NCBI GenBank assembly: GCA_028554795.2
Contig: CM068839.1
Location: 91,298,182-91,362,181, forward strand
Reading direction: 5' to 3'
Length of the DNA stretch: 64,000 bases
From: Sinohyriopsis cumingii
Lineage: Eukaryota; Mollusca; Bivalvia; Unionida; Unionidae
Positions 12,116 through 25,038 of this stretch are shown here, one piece after another. The notes under the pieces were generated by a model. The model ran no database searches and was not told the origin of the DNA. It saw only the letters and a program-made list of their open reading frames with translations. Position numbers and translations under genes: made by a program. Numbering within the stretch: the first letter of the stretch is position 1; every line of letters begins with the position of its first letter.

Positions 12116-13032
12116 CTTAGGCTACATATTTCCTTCTTTAGACCATTATGAGTTCTTAGTCGTGTTTGATTAAATATGGATTTCTGTATGAAAATTATAT
12201 GAGCTTATACCGACACTCACCTCAATCGGGTGTTAAAATATACTTTTTCTCTTTGCATCTCCCTCTTCTGATCCCTCTCTTTTAATAAAATTCATTGTTA
12301 TTTTATAAAGGTATAATAATTTTATGTTGGTGTCAAGATCGGCTGTTAAATTTAACTTATAGATACACCTACATTGTAATAATACCAAATGTCGACATAC
12401 AGCAATAATCTGTATGATATAATCATCCGGATAATCGATGTTTTGTTGTATAGTTTGAACCAGGATATAAAATGTAACGGTGAAAGAGATTGGAGATTTA
12501 GATCTAATACGACTCAGATCCTGTATTATAAGAAAATGAAGTTGTGTGACTCCGAACATTTATTTATTCTTGTGAAACCAACAACGAAGCCAACTGTGAA
12601 CACTCTTCTTAAATCTATCAGCTTTTTATAAATATCGCCCATGCTATGTACGCTGGAAAATCTTGAATGAATCAGATATTACCAACATTCAATTTGCTTT
12701 AACCAGTTTACTATTATTTATCTAGTGTCGAATTACCAAGAATTACACATCAAGAACATCCAATTTACGACTAAAATTACATATTCTGGTGATCGACCAA
12801 AGCTAAAGCACTGAAGCACAAGTAGAAACTCTACTTTTATTAACCGGTCTCGCTACTTTTGTTGCAAGCTAACTTACAGATGTAGGTAAAACGTATTGAA
12901 ATACGACTTGCCACGGAAATAAATAAATGTGGGTTGGGCCGATGGTGCATGAAAACTAAGAGATAGTTGGCGTTACGAATAGCGTGTGTTTTCTTCGAGT
13001 TTGGAACGAATTATTATCTAACATATGAAATG
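12114..13032. other. Unassigned interval
   Basis: Frames of up to 108 codons overlap one another on both strands and have no recognisable domain. Nothing supports a gene here. Confidence 0.4.
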
Positions 13033-13062
13033 GTATGTATGTATGTATGTATGTATGTATGG
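13033..13062. repeat. (TATG)n microsatellite
   Basis: About seven TATG/GTAT units. Confidence 0.9.
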
Positions 13063-15069
13063 TCTTAAACTAAAATTTAAAAATAATTTATTTCCCTCGA
13101 ACACAAAGTGAAAATCTAAAAATAACGTTCAGTATTGTGAATTAAATCCCATGTAGTCCTTAAAGCTTTATCACAAGTCCAAATGCATGAAGTTCCAATT
13201 AAATTGCATGGTATTCCAATTAAATTCCAATATTGAATACGTTGATGTACCTGTTGTCTCAAATGTGCAAATGTGCCAATTGCCTGGACTGTGTAGATGT
13301 GCTAAGAGTCTTTTGATGTATTGCAATAATACATTCCATAATGTTCTTGTCTGAATTCACAGTAATTTAAACCTAGTGTTACAGTCAGAGAACATTACTG
13401 ATGAGCACTTTTTTATTTTCAGTGAATAATATTTTGAATAAATGATCTCACCCAAATGAAAAACTGAGTACGACAATAAGATTGATTGTGATTCAAGATC
13501 TTCATGCAAGAATGAATAATTTCTCCAGTAAACAACATTGTTTATAATTAAAACACGAATAACAGAACCCGGATAAAGGTCAGCCTCCACTCTAAAACAT
13601 TCAAAGTTGATAACAAGTTTAGCAATTTCCAAATGGAAATCTGATGTCCCAAATAAACATGTTTACCCCCTTTTTGGATAATGATCCGATTATGTATTCC
13701 ACACTCATAGACAAATATTGCCTGCGTCTTATGTTGTTTACAAAACAAATATTCATGGTTAGGTACACTGGGAACTTGATTTTGGAGAAGGTCAAGTACG
13801 AGATACAAAAAGCACAAAACATATAATGATTACATAAAACCAACAAATAATACATATTAAAATATACAATATGGTCTACTTAATACTGATTGCCTCTCCA
13901 TCTGTCACGTTTCTTTTCAAAACAGGAGGACTTTTAGTAAATTTGTGTTTTTGACATGAAACTTTGGACAATGCCATGGAATAGCGAAATGTACGGAACA
14001 CGTCTGGATTAATTGATATGGTTCATCTTTATCACTACACAAAGCCTGAAAGCTGGGATACTCATGTGGAATATGACATGTTATAGAAACTTTTTAAAAG
14101 GATTTTGCCCTGTGTCCCCTCTGAAAAGTCCCATGCTGGAACATGGGTGGACTGTTTGGACGGCCATTAAGAAATGACTCTTGAATTGTGTGTGAATTTG
14201 AACGTTAGGACTACAAACTGAGCCTGTGATGAACGACTTTGACAGGAAACTATACGAGTGGAGAGAAAGATCGATGATGGTAAAAATTTAGGTTTGTGTG
14301 GGTTTATGTAATAGCAAGAGTCACACAATCATAAAATAAAAAGCTTTACAGTGAAATGGTGTTTATAAACTTCATCAGGATTTCCTGTGTCACTGATGGT
14401 GTCTAGACATGATATTTCAGTTTTATACTTGCTATCTATCCATCCAGCCAGTCCGCCATACATATGAACATGAATATAACTCACAAAAACGATTACAAGT
14501 ATTAGCAAGTGCTGAAATATATTTACAAACTTAATGTCAATATTCACATTAGTTCCTACCTGTTTCAGTTAGCACTAATACACTTCTGTCAAAGAGTATA
14601 GACAATAATTAAGACATTTGTCATGAGTCTGATTTTGTGAACAACGTTTGTGGTTTGTTTCTTCAAGCAATCTTCAGTAAAAGTTGGAATTATCTTTTAG
14701 CTGTTACATAATGCTGCCTTTCGCTAACACTTCTTTGTTTTGTACTTGCTGTATTATTCTTAAATTTAAAAAATGTTACAAAATCTCACAAAGTGGTGAA
14801 ATGTAGCCGTTTAATATATTCAAAATTTCGCATGTGATTTTATTTCTCATAAAAGGATAAACAATCGACACAGTTCACCCGTCAGACAAATGATTGTAAC
14901 TGTAATCCCATGCTGGCGACACTAGATATGATTCTGTGTTTGGCTTTCATACATCTAGTGAATGGCTAAAAACCACATTTTCGCTGTTGTTCATGGCCAG
15001 AAATATTCATAAATCTTGAGATAGGAATTCGGCAAAAGCAGACGCAATACGGATAAATTAGAAAAATTA
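13063..15069. other. Unassigned interval
   Basis: AT-rich sequence. A short local repeat (AATTAAATTGCATGGTATTCCAATTAAATTCC) of about 15-bp sub-blocks occurs near 13195-13240. No gene or element was recognised. Confidence 0.4.
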
Positions 15070-15102
15070 TGTATGTATGTATGTATGTATGTATGTATGT
15101 AT
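15070..15102. repeat. (GTAT)n microsatellite
   Basis: About eight GTAT units, similar to the run near 13.04 kb. Confidence 0.9.
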
Positions 15103-15472
15103 TGATACACGGGATATAGACTAAAAATAATATTCAGGAGGTTAATTTCGCACTTTCTATGCAAGCTCCATTTGCAATTTGGTTCCACCTGTCCCATGAA
15201 AAATTATAATTTTATCGACAGGTTTTGTTCGTCAAAGAGGGTCGAAAAAATGAACAAAGCTTTGCAATCATTGCTGACATATGATCGTATGTAGGACACA
15301 CATTTGTCTGTTCTGCAATATTGAAAGTAGAAATTAACGGAATTCGGTTTTGGCTTGCGACCAAGAAGACTCCTTGTTTATATTTGTCGACAAATAACCG
15401 TCAAGGTCACATCTGATTGTAATTTTAAAGAAGATAATTATATATTTGATACATAAAACTCTCCAGACCTGC

Positions 15473-15474
<2 letters not shown>

Positions 15475-15561
<87 letters not shown>
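15475..15561. repeat. (AT)n microsatellite
   Basis: An AT run of about 87 bp, followed by a short GAGAGAGA stretch. Confidence 0.95.
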
Positions 15562-15565
<4 letters not shown>

Positions 15566-16156
15566 GAGAGAGAAGGATGGTAAGAGAGAGTGAAAAATAG
15601 TAAAATGAATTAAGATAGTTTAATGTCTCATTTTGTTTTCTTCATCTGTTTTGTTTAGTTAATAAATTTTGCGAAGAGTGTATAGCAAACAATTATGTAT
15701 GAGGAAAAATTAGCAAAGTTGTGCATGCGTATGTCTTGAAAGATGGATGGATGGATAAACGGATGAACAGATATTTTCACCATATATCAAGAATTTTTTA
15801 TGGCACATTCATACTTCTCTTTCTGCAACATGCAGAAAAAGGTTGACTTTCTTGCCCCTTTGCGCTAAAATCCATGAAACTTTAGGCACGTCTGTTTTGC
15901 ATGATAAGACTGAAAATATGGAGAATACTTCGCGGTCATTGCTCATGCAGCATTTTATTTAGAATACAAATAAGTTTATTTTCAATACTGAAAGTAAAAT
16001 ATTCGTGGAACTGTTTTCGGCTTGCGATCGAGAATCAGTTGTGTTAGTTACTTAATTGTGATCGATTGAGGTCAAGGTGACAACTGCGGTTTATTTTCCT
16101 AGTGGTATGAGTGAATAATATATATCTTTGAAGAAAACCTTTAAATTAAATGTTTT

Positions 16157-16159
<3 letters not shown>

Positions 16160-16245
<86 letters not shown>
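16160..16245. repeat. (AT)n microsatellite
   Basis: An AT run of about 86 bp. Frames with alternating Ile-Tyr across it are repeat translations and are not genes. The sequence before it (15.80-16.09 kb) resembles the sequence before the previous AT run in small words such as TTGCGATC and CTTGCGACC, hinting at duplicated flanks. Confidence 0.95.
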
Positions 16246-16246
<1 letters not shown>

Positions 16247-16293
16247 TTTACAGTTACAAATCTTGTGACTTCTGTATGGATAGATATATAAAT

Positions 16294-16296
<3 letters not shown>

Positions 16297-16333
<37 letters not shown>

Positions 16334-16335
16334 GA
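16297..16335. repeat. (GA)n microsatellite
   Basis: A GA run of about 39 bp. Confidence 0.95.
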
Positions 16336-16688
16336 GAGGGTACTTAGACCTATGGAGGAAAACAAAAATCGTCAATTTTAATTCTCAGTCTTATTCAGCA
16401 GCAACACGTGCCATTCAAATCTGCCTGCAACAACACTAGCAGTAAAATAAAATCAAAATCAAGAGGAGGGAAAAAATTAAAATAGAAAGAGCGATTTTTA
16501 ATTCTTGCATGTGCAATTTTTAAGAACCTGAATCAAAAGGGATTTTTCTGCAAAAGGGAAATTAGAACAAACTCTGCATGAAATATAATGTCTTGAAATA
16601 AAGGATGATCTTTACTTTTGTTTATTATTATCGATGAAGACTAGGGTTAAAGGTTGTATGTGTTGAATAGCATCATCATTGGCTGATT

Positions 16689-16689
16689 A

Positions 16690-16730
<41 letters not shown>

Positions 16731-16800
16731 TAATAATAATAACGATACTAATACTACTAATACTAACACCACTAATAATACTAATAATAATTCAGACTAC
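16689..16800. repeat. (AAT)n and degenerate AAT/ACT repeat
   Basis: A pure AATAAT run followed by about 60 bp of mixed AAT, ACT and ACA triplets, a decaying trinucleotide repeat. Confidence 0.9.
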
Positions 16801-17109
16801 TGTCCCTAGACACACGCTATACATAAAATGCATAGCAACAAAAAAAATTAACACATAAATTTATTCCAACGATATATTAGAACGTCGTCAAGACACAAAA
16901 ATAAGTAACAGATTATTCCCACTGTGATCTAGGTTACTAATTCGGTAAGTAGGTACTAACTCGCGAAGCGGGTATTTATTTTTATTCTGACCTACACTTC
17001 ATACTAACCTTTTAAACTGAATCGAAATGTGAAGAAAACTTCACGGTCGTTATTGATGAAGTACCTCATCTAGAACACGCAAGGGTCTGTTCTGCAATAC
17101 TGCCGAAAT

Positions 17110-17290
17110 TGTTTCCGTGACAGAAACTTTCAAACTAGTTTTTGATACTATGATCACACCAGTATTAACATATGATGCTGACATGTTAACGTGTGGCTAT
17201 TCATATACAACTGAAAGGTACTTGATGCGTTCCGTGCTAGATTACTTAACCTTCAGGGGCATACATATCCTACCTTTTACAACGAGGAGA
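17110..17290 (+). pseudogene. LINE reverse-transcriptase remnant (C-terminal part)
   Basis: A frame reading FKLVFDTMITPVLTYDADML, then SYTTERYLMRSVLDYL. The pattern 'LFDTMI-PVLTYGAE-W' followed by 'IERV-..FLK-VLG' is the thumb region just after the catalytic palm of non-LTR reverse transcriptases. The usual G after Y, the W and the following residues are altered, and the frame runs into unrelated sequence after about 60 residues, so this is a short dead fragment. The clade cannot be assigned. Confidence 0.45.
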
Positions 17291-17524
17291 TCGTGGAAGA
17301 TAACCTCTTCGATTTACTTCTTTTAGTAAATGTATTAGGTATTCAATTAGGCTGATCAAAATGGGTGATAACCGATATCCAAGCAAAATGGATGAGTCTG
17401 GTAATGTTATATGTGTTTCGAAAGTTAAAGAGACATCATTCACGTATAGATTTCGTACCGGATCTTTCCTTTTATTTTCGTTTTCATTTTTCTGTGTTCA
17501 ATTTGTTTGTAGGCGCTCTGTATC

Positions 17525-18365
17525 ATTACAGTGCTGTTATGTAACAATAGTATTATGGGCATATGACCTACATTACCCCCCAAAAACTAGTGACATTGTC
17601 ATTGCTATGTAACTGCATCATTATGTGCCTAATACCTACATTACCAATCAAATGTTGACATTGTCATGGCTTTTTAATTGTATCATTATGAACATATGCC
17701 CTACATTACCAATAAAATATTGCTATTGTCATTGCCATGAAACTATATTATTATGGGCCTATGGCCTACATTAGCTATAGGCTATTGCCATGGCTATATC
17801 ACTGTAGCGTTACGGGCTTATGGCTTACAATACTAGTAAACTATTGGCATTGTCCTTGCTATGTAGCTGTGGCATTACTGACCTATCGCCTACATTACCT
17901 ATAAGCTATTGCCATTGTCATTGCTATGTAACTGTAGCATTACGAGTCTATGGCCTACATTAGCAATAAACTATTGCCATTGTCATTGCTATTTAATTGT
18001 AGTATTATGGGGAACTTGAATAATCAAATATTGACATTGTCATTGCCGTGAAACTATATCAGTATGGGCCTATGGCCTACATTGCCAATCATATATTGAC
18101 ATTGTCATGACTTTGTAACTGTAGTATTACGAGTCTATGGGCTGCATTACCAATACACTATTGCCATTGTCATTGCCGTGAAACTATATTATTATGGGCC
18201 TATGGCCTACATTAGCTAGAAGCTATTGCCATGGTCATGGCTATATAACTATATTATTATGGGCCTTTGGCCTACATTACCAATAAAGTATTGCCATTGC
18301 CATTGCTATTTAACTGTAGCATTATGGGCCTATGGCCTAAATTACCAATAGACTATTGTCAATTT
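17525..18365. repeat. Minisatellite, ~65-bp unit, about 12 copies
   Basis: The unit reads roughly TATTGCCATTGTCATTGCT, then ATGTAACTGTAGCATTATGG, then GCCTATGGCCTACATTACCA, then ATAAAC. Unit starts recur at about 17591, 17655, 17722, 17788, 17848, 17910, 17976, 18031, 18097, 18163, 18226 and 18290. Copies differ at several positions and in small length changes, so the array is not newly expanded. No coding role is visible. Confidence 0.9.
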
Positions 18366-18609
18366 CTGCGAAGCAACACTAAAAGTACATTACATTCCTG
18401 ACACATGACATCAGTTTTTAGCGCATAGAGCATCTACCAGAGCATCTAGCAAACATTTACATTATATTATCATATCTTTATCTCCTCTGTGTGTGCGTGT
18501 GTGTGTGTTTAAATTAAATCCATACATTTTCGAACTTACTTTCTGATTTTATTTCGAATCAATCAATCACTTATCCGTTTAACAAATTTTGATCAAAAAA
18601 ATTTTTTTT

Positions 18610-18895
18610 TCTCATTCCATTTGAATCTTTGGGCTAATGTATCTTCGAACTACAGAGCCCTTCTTTCAGACCAATAAACCTTGGGACTAATGTGCCTCTA
18701 GACCACAGAAGCGTCGGAACATTGAACCATTCTTTCGGACTAAAGAGCTTTCGGACCAATGAATCTAAGTGCCTTTCAACCTTTATTTTGGACTGATGAC
18801 CATTTTATTCAAATAACCTTTGAAACAGTGTACCATTTTTTCGTACCATAGAACTTTCGGACCAATGAACATCCGGACTGTTGAAATGTAACCAA
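18610..18895. repeat. Degenerate short-unit array (TTCGGACCAATGAAC type)
   Basis: A run of variants of a ~14-bp word, alternating 'CTTTCGGACCAATGAAC' and 'CTTCGAACTACAGAGCC' forms, repeats about 15-20 times with drift. It begins near TTTGAATCTTTGGGCTAATG and ends near CATCCGGACTGTTGAA. No function is evident. Confidence 0.7.
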
Positions 18896-19590
18896 AGATA
18901 CTATTGTCATGTATATTTAATTTATATTGTGTGCCTGACTTTTGTCCGTGATTGAAGATTGAGTTTTTGGCTCCCTTGGTTCTGTCATACTTTTAAAGCA
19001 ATTTACTGAAATCTTAATTCAATGTCTAATCTTGTTTACGACATTAGAATGTCCTAGAAGCAAAGTTGTTTACAACTGGGGGAATTGTCTGTTGGAAATT
19101 TAGTGTTCCAGATCAATCTCTCGTGCGACATAGGTCAAGTGAAATATGCATATAAATGATTTAGTAAACAATTGTTCAGTCCTGTTTAATATCCGTAGCT
19201 GGGCATCTATTATCAGAGTTTATATGTTTCTTTTCAGAAATACATGGAGAGGTATTATTTATTTAAATTATTTGTTGGAATTACAAAGTGCTGATTGATT
19301 TGTGGACAAAAACACCACTTTTGGTTTAATGAAGTCTCATTCAAATGCATTAAGGCGTATATCAATGCAATACATCAAGAGGTTTATGGTTATTTTAATT
19401 CATTCAGAACATGCTATACTTCTGGACTTGTGACATGACATTTAGGATTATTTTGGATTTAATTTGCAATACTGTAAATTCCTCTTGACTTTTCACTTTG
19501 TATTATATGGAAATAAGTTATTTCTTGAAAATGTCTTAAATTCAGGGTTTCATTTCTTTTCTATTACATAGTTTAAGACCAGATAGTCGT

Positions 19591-19844
19591 TGTTGTTGCT
19601 GTTGCTGTGGGGTTTAACGCCATTTTTCAGCACAAGATAGGCCATACATGGCGGCCAGTATTAATGGTAGAGGAAAAACCCGGAAAAAACCCGGAAAGAA
19701 CCACCGACCCACGAGAAGCTACTGGCAAGCTTTCTCACATAACCACATTAGCCGAATCCGAGACTCGAACCGACGCAGACAGAGGTGAGATGGCAATGAT
19801 CCGTAACGGTGAGCGCTTTAGACCACTCGGCCACTCGGGGCCCC
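19591..19844 (-). mobile_element. SINE family A, copy 2 (full length)
   Basis: It has the same structure as copy 1: a tRNA-like head on the minus strand (GTGGCCGAGTGGTCTAAAGC) with a B-box-like GGTTCGAGTCTCGG close to consensus, the shared body, and a (CAA)n tail. It is flanked by exact 12-bp duplications CCAGATAGTCGT at 19579-19590 and 19845-19856. Its promoter boxes are better preserved than in copy 1, suggesting a younger insertion. Confidence 0.9.
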
Positions 19845-19941
19845 CCAGATAGTCGTAGCACTATGGAAATATACCAAATTTCTAAGGTTTATTTTAAAAG
19901 GAGAACATTTACCTTACCGATCTCAGGTGGTCGATTTTAGC

Positions 19942-19942
19942 A

Positions 19943-19977
<35 letters not shown>

Positions 19978-19991
19978 GCACACACACACAG
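19942..19991. repeat. (CT)n(CA)n compound microsatellite
   Basis: A CT run followed directly by CA repeats, just upstream of the exon candidate at 20047. Confidence 0.9.
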
Positions 19992-20046
19992 ACTGTTATC
20001 TCAGTATCTTTTCTCATTGTGTTGATTCATTGTTTTTGTCTTGTAG

Positions 20047-20188
20047 CTGCCAGCGAGAACAGCACTCTACTACACGGTCGACCCAGCACCACAGACGTCA
20101 TTCATCAGTATCCAACATGACAACGTCAGCTACTGGTACTCCACAGCATAGCCGTGGGTTACCAGCATTCAAAACACTGGAAGAATAG
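20047..20188 (+). CDS. Possible 3'-terminal host exon
   Basis: A GC-richer island in AT-rich DNA. It is preceded by a good splice acceptor (a T-rich tract ending TTTTTGTCTTGTAG at 20046) and followed by AATAAA signals at 20205 and 20210. Two frames are open from the acceptor. One gives 34 residues ending at 20151 (YYTVDPAPQTSFISIQHDNV and onward). The other gives 46 residues ending at 20188, rich in Ser, Thr, His and Arg, ending LPAFKTLEE. The second, a plausible cytoplasmic tail, covers more of the island. No family was recognised and upstream exons were not found within the window, so the parent gene is unknown. It could also be a non-coding last exon. Confidence 0.35.
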
Positions 20189-20204
20189 AAGAGAAATGAG
20201 CATT

Positions 20205-20215
20205 AATAAAATAAA
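20205..20215 (+). terminator. Polyadenylation signals
   Basis: Two overlapping AATAAA hexamers lie 17-27 bp after the second candidate stop of the exon at 20047-20188. In AT-rich DNA such hexamers arise by chance, so they support the exon only weakly. Confidence 0.35.
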
Positions 20216-21656
20216 TATTAAAATATATACTAATATATTTACACATTAGCTCATGCTAATTTTCATGTCCAGTGCCAATGCCGTCTTCGTTGTAAAATCA
20301 TCTAGGCTTCAAAAGAAATATTCACGAAGTCCAATCCAATTCGAAGAAAAAGACGTGAAACTAGTTTTGCCCTTCAACGATTCCACTTGTCACGCCCACT
20401 ATCCATGACTTCGCTATAATAACGGAAGTCTTTCTTCAACAAATTGCAATCCAATTCGAAGAAAAGGATGTGAAACTAAATTTGCACCTCAACAATTCTA
20501 CTTGGCACGTTCACAGTCAGTGACTATTCTGTAACAACAGAAACCGGCCTTTATCAAATTCCAAGTTTCTTCGGTGAGAAAGTCACTTAACAAACAAAAG
20601 GTATTTGAGACATTTTTGTTGTTGTTTGTTTGGTTGTTTGGTAGTTAGTAGTAGCAGATGCAGAGAATGTGGAAATAGCATTGATGGTGACAATTGTAGT
20701 GGTAGTAGTAGCAACGGAGTAAAGAGGGTGTAAATAAGTTTAATGTATACGTACGAGTACTCGATAAGTAAAAAATGACAAAAATGTCTCTTCTTGTTTA
20801 AGGTTGAATGGAATCAAATGAAAAGTACATAAAAATTAAAAAGATTTGTGCACAAATTTTCAAATGCAGGAATGTTTCAGCGACTTAAATCAATAAAACA
20901 GCACCAGCTTTCCCATGCGCCCACACATCTCCCAACACACAGCTCCACATATACAGACACACTGTGTTTGAAAGAATCTTAGTATGCATAAAACAGAAAT
21001 AATACCGTAACCATATACACACTCATAATTAGAGCCAAAATAATCTAAATACCTGAAATTACACAAATGTTTTATTCTTGTAAGGTGTTAAACTACTGTT
21101 TCCCAGCGAAATCACACTACATGATATTTGAACCCACTGGCTACGATTTAAATAGCGGAATTAAGAGCCATGCAAACGAATCATAATCAATTTCTTAGTT
21201 TTAATCACATAATACAATACTGATGCTGGTGGTAACATTCAGAAGACAACATAGATGCTGGTGGTAATAGTCAAAAGAAAACATTGATGCTGGTGGTAAT
21301 AGTCGCAAGAAAACAATGATGCTGCTGGTCGTGGACAGAAGACAAACTTGATGATGGTGTCAAAAATGCACAATACAGCATTGATGTTACTGGCAATAGA
21401 CCCAAGACAACATTTTGCTGGATAAAATAGTTACATGAAATGTCTCAATTATTTATTTTTTGACCCTTACATTCAGTATCAAAAACTTTCTAAGGGTCCG
21501 AAGATGTTAGATTTGTGTTTGAAAAATCCACTTGTCTTTTATATCCCTATCTCAAGAAAACTAACCACACCCATAAACTGTACCACCAGACAGCATCTAT
21601 ACATGTCCATACAAGGTACGAGAATTAAAGAGATGTTAAATTTTCGCACGAGAACG

Positions 21657-21729
<73 letters not shown>

Positions 21730-23462
21730 ACCGTAGATAAGTGTACATCCTCGGTATTGGAAAATGGTAAAATCTTACTTCTAACAACAACTTTTAGCAC
21801 ATGATTTGTCGAAAGGTCCATGTGTACAAACTTGTTTCTTGTTTGGTGATTCTGGAATTTATCTTTCCTTCGAAGCACGCGATAAAAATGTCCGACACCA
21901 CGTCCTCGATTATCCGAGTAACTTGACGAAGAAAAGCTGATTCATACAACGGTCCCTAGTGGGTTTTATTTTTTCATACATGTGTGTCAAATGTTATTGG
22001 AAAATCAAGGTACATTTATGAGGTACGTGCATTATACAAGCAAATAAATCCACGACACGTCATACGATACATGTACATGAAACTGTTATCATAAATACAT
22101 ACAAATCGCTTACTGAGTTGTATAGTTATCGCGTAATTGTCCTATCTGAGAGAACGGTAAAAATGCTTTGTTTGCAGTCCGTTTTATATATGCAAAGCTA
22201 TTGGAAAGAAGCCCATAATATGCAACATTTATAGTATTCAATGAACAATATCCGATCGTTTTATATCTTTAGCGTCAAGAATGAGAGGTCTGACATGCAA
22301 TACATCACAGATCATATTAGAGTGACATCCAGTCTTGACAATCTTAATCTTTAAGCTTCATGCATATAACTTCAATGGATACGTACATATGTTAAGGTCA
22401 GATATCATTCATTTGCTGATTATGCGATGCTTGCATCTGTGATCTTTTTTTGTGAGGAAGTCTCGTGGAAACACTACACAAAATATGAACGTACCAGAAA
22501 TCAATCTGTCTACATGTACCGTGGTGTCAATCATGAATTGTTACACTTTCTTTCCTTCCAAACTGCAATAGTTTTGGTGATAGGCAAACCTCACAGAATG
22601 TTCTTAAGGGCCAGTCTATACGCCGTACCTGTAACAACTACTCCCACTCATGTAGTCTTTTTTAAGCACGTTTATCACAGAATGCGACCTGGAGACTAAA
22701 AAACTGTTAAAAATGTCACCGCTTTCCTTGTTCAGTAGTAATCAACGGTACAAAACACCCTCACAAAGTACTTTGAATCGCCAAATATCTCATTTGATTG
22801 ACCTGGAAAGTGAGCTGGGAGAGTAGTGTTGCATTAAAGTGTGCCTTTCTCATTATTAGCATCAAAACAAAACCAACTGCTTGTATGTATTATAAAATTA
22901 CAAGCATTCACCAACTCTATCCATACATGTAATATGATAAATCACTTTGACCCTTGCACTTCACATTTGGAATTACAGAACGTCAAGGTTATTGCACTAT
23001 AGTTAGGAACTTCGATTCGGTTACTTTAGACATGTTGTGCTTGGCTTTTGTTTATGTTTATTTTTTTGTTATATTAGTATTCTTTGTGTTGAGGTTGACT
23101 TAAAACACTCTAAAAATACAATATTACCAATGTTTTATGTATCATTGATGCATTCAGGTAAAACTGTTTGAAAAAGACGAAGTCACAACGATTTACATAG
23201 TATGGTAAGCAGAAATAAACGTTATTATTTTCAAGATTTACAAAAGATTAGTGAATTTACTACACAGTTAAGAACTCAATCCTTTTTTGTTAACAAAAAT
23301 AATCATTAACGTTCAGGACTGTTCCTACCATACACCCATAAATCCAGCTAATTTGCATGATCATCGACTTGAACACTATTCCAAAACTTGTTATGTCACA
23401 TTCAAAATCTAACTGCAGGTCAATCGGTAAGTCCATCATTCAAACAATTATTCACAATAACG
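20216..23462. other. Unassigned interval up to element 1
   Basis: It contains a short inexact duplication (CAATCCAATTCGAAGAAAA near 20331 and 20450), a run of 'GATGCTGGTGGTAATAGTC' units of ~40-bp period between 21220 and 21400, an (AT)n run, and otherwise unassigned AT-rich DNA. The 90-residue frame at 22427-22699 has no recognisable features. Confidence 0.4.
21659..21727. repeat. (AT)n microsatellite
   Basis: An AT run of about 69 bp; the repeated Tyr-Ile frames over it are artefacts. Confidence 0.95.
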
Positions 23463-23468
23463 AATAAT
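23463..23468. repeat. Target-site duplication of element 1 (left), AATAAT
   Basis: The 6 bases AATAAT directly precede the first base of the inverted repeat and recur at 37849-37854 directly after its last base. A 6-bp duplication is the hallmark of Polinton/Maverick integration. Confidence 0.85.
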
Positions 23469-23488
23469 AGTAGTTAAGTGGGGCACCC

Positions 23489-23935
23489 TAGCGACAATGG
23501 GGATTAGCATTAAAAACACCCCTGGGCAACTCTAGCGACAAGGGAAATTTAACATTAACCACCCTGGGCCTGTCTAGCGACAAGGGAAATTTAACATGGG
23601 CAAAAATCCCTGGGCCTGTCTAGCGACAAGGGGAATTAACATGGGGAATATATTTTGGGTCTGTCTAGCGACAAGGGGGAATTAACATGGGAATAAATTG
23701 TGGGGCTTGTATAGGGACAATGGGAATAAATCGTGGGTCTGTTTAGCGTCAAGGGGAATTGAACATGGGCAATAAATCGTGGGTCTGTTTAGCGTCAAGG
23801 GGAATTGAACATGGGAATAAATCGTGGGACTGTCTAGCGTCAAGGGGAATTTAACATATGGAAATTGAACATGGTGGGTCTGTATAGCGTCAAGGGGAAT
23901 TGAACATGGTGGGATTATCTAGGGACAATGATGGT
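23489..23935 (+). repeat. Element 1, left subterminal TAGCGACAAGGG repeats
   Basis: About eleven copies of TAGCGACAAGGG or its variant TAGCGTCAAGGGG are spaced about 42-46 bp apart (first four near 23489, 23533, 23575, 23621), separated by variants of AATTTAACATGGG and AATAAATCGTGGG. The outer copies use GCGAC, the inner ones GCGTC. Regular spacing at the very end suggests binding sites for the integrase or a replication protein, but this is inference. Confidence 0.85.
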
Positions 23936-24619
23936 AGAGGGTCAAACACAACAGAGACAGAGACATACATACACTAGTACAAGCGTGAGATTTATATATA
24001 AAGCATTACCAAGACCTGAAATCTTGCTGGGGTGTTCAAAAATTTGCATAATTGTAATGATGCTATAAATAGCTATAATCAAGGAAATGCTCAACGTCAA
24101 AATGGATATGACTAAAAGTAACGCTAAAATGACGAAATTGTCCCAGAATTTAAAGGAAAATAAACATATCCCGGAAAATTAAGTTACAATGGTTTAGACT
24201 AAAATGGATAAAATTAGTACCTACTTACAATATCAACTTGTGTGACGATCGTGGATAAACACCCATGTGTCTATTTATAGCTATAATCAGCTAAAATTCC
24301 TATGAAATCCCACTGTCTATTTATACTACAACTTGTGGGTTATTCCTTTGGAAAACTCCACTATCTTTTTATAGCCTCAGCTTGAGTGACGTTCCTGTTT
24401 ATGAACTCTAGTACATATGTATAGCTACAACCTGTGGAAATCCCCAAGTCCATATTTATTGTCTCGAAATTTCCAGCGTCAGTGACGTCACTGTACTGAG
24501 CACTAGGGGATAAATGTCAACAGTGTTGCAAGTGGCTGACCTGAATACACGCTACTGCAGGTAGGTAGGTAGAGTGTATCTGATAGGGATAAAGTGAATT
24601 TTATAGAGAGAAACAGAGA

Positions 24620-25003
24620 CCAATACACACACACACACACGCACAACGTACGCGCGCAGACATACGCACACACACACACACACACATACACACACACAGA
24701 GGGAAGAGGAAAAAACAAACCCCAAATATACTATCAACACAGAAGGGAGATAATACAAACCCCAAATAAACTATCCACACAAACGTACGCGAACGCATAC
24801 AAACCCCAAATATACTATCAACACAGAAGGGAGATAATACAAACCCCAAATAAACTATCCACACAAACGTACGCGAACGCATGCAAACCCCAAATATACT
24901 ATCCACACAACGTCGCTAACGCATACAAAACCCCAAATATATTATCCACACCCGGGAGGAAGAAGAAAAAACAACCAAATATACGATCTACACAACGTAC
25001 GCG

Positions 25004-25038
<35 letters not shown>

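Noticed and set aside
16091-16375. Frames of alternating Ile-Tyr and Ser-Leu residues
   Set aside because: They translate (AT)n and (GA)n microsatellites.
23489-23935. Regular short repeats with ~30-bp intervals resembling a CRISPR array
   Set aside because: Intervals are variants of one another, the motif is mirrored at the other end of a eukaryotic element, and no cas-like gene is near. It is a subterminal tandem repeat.
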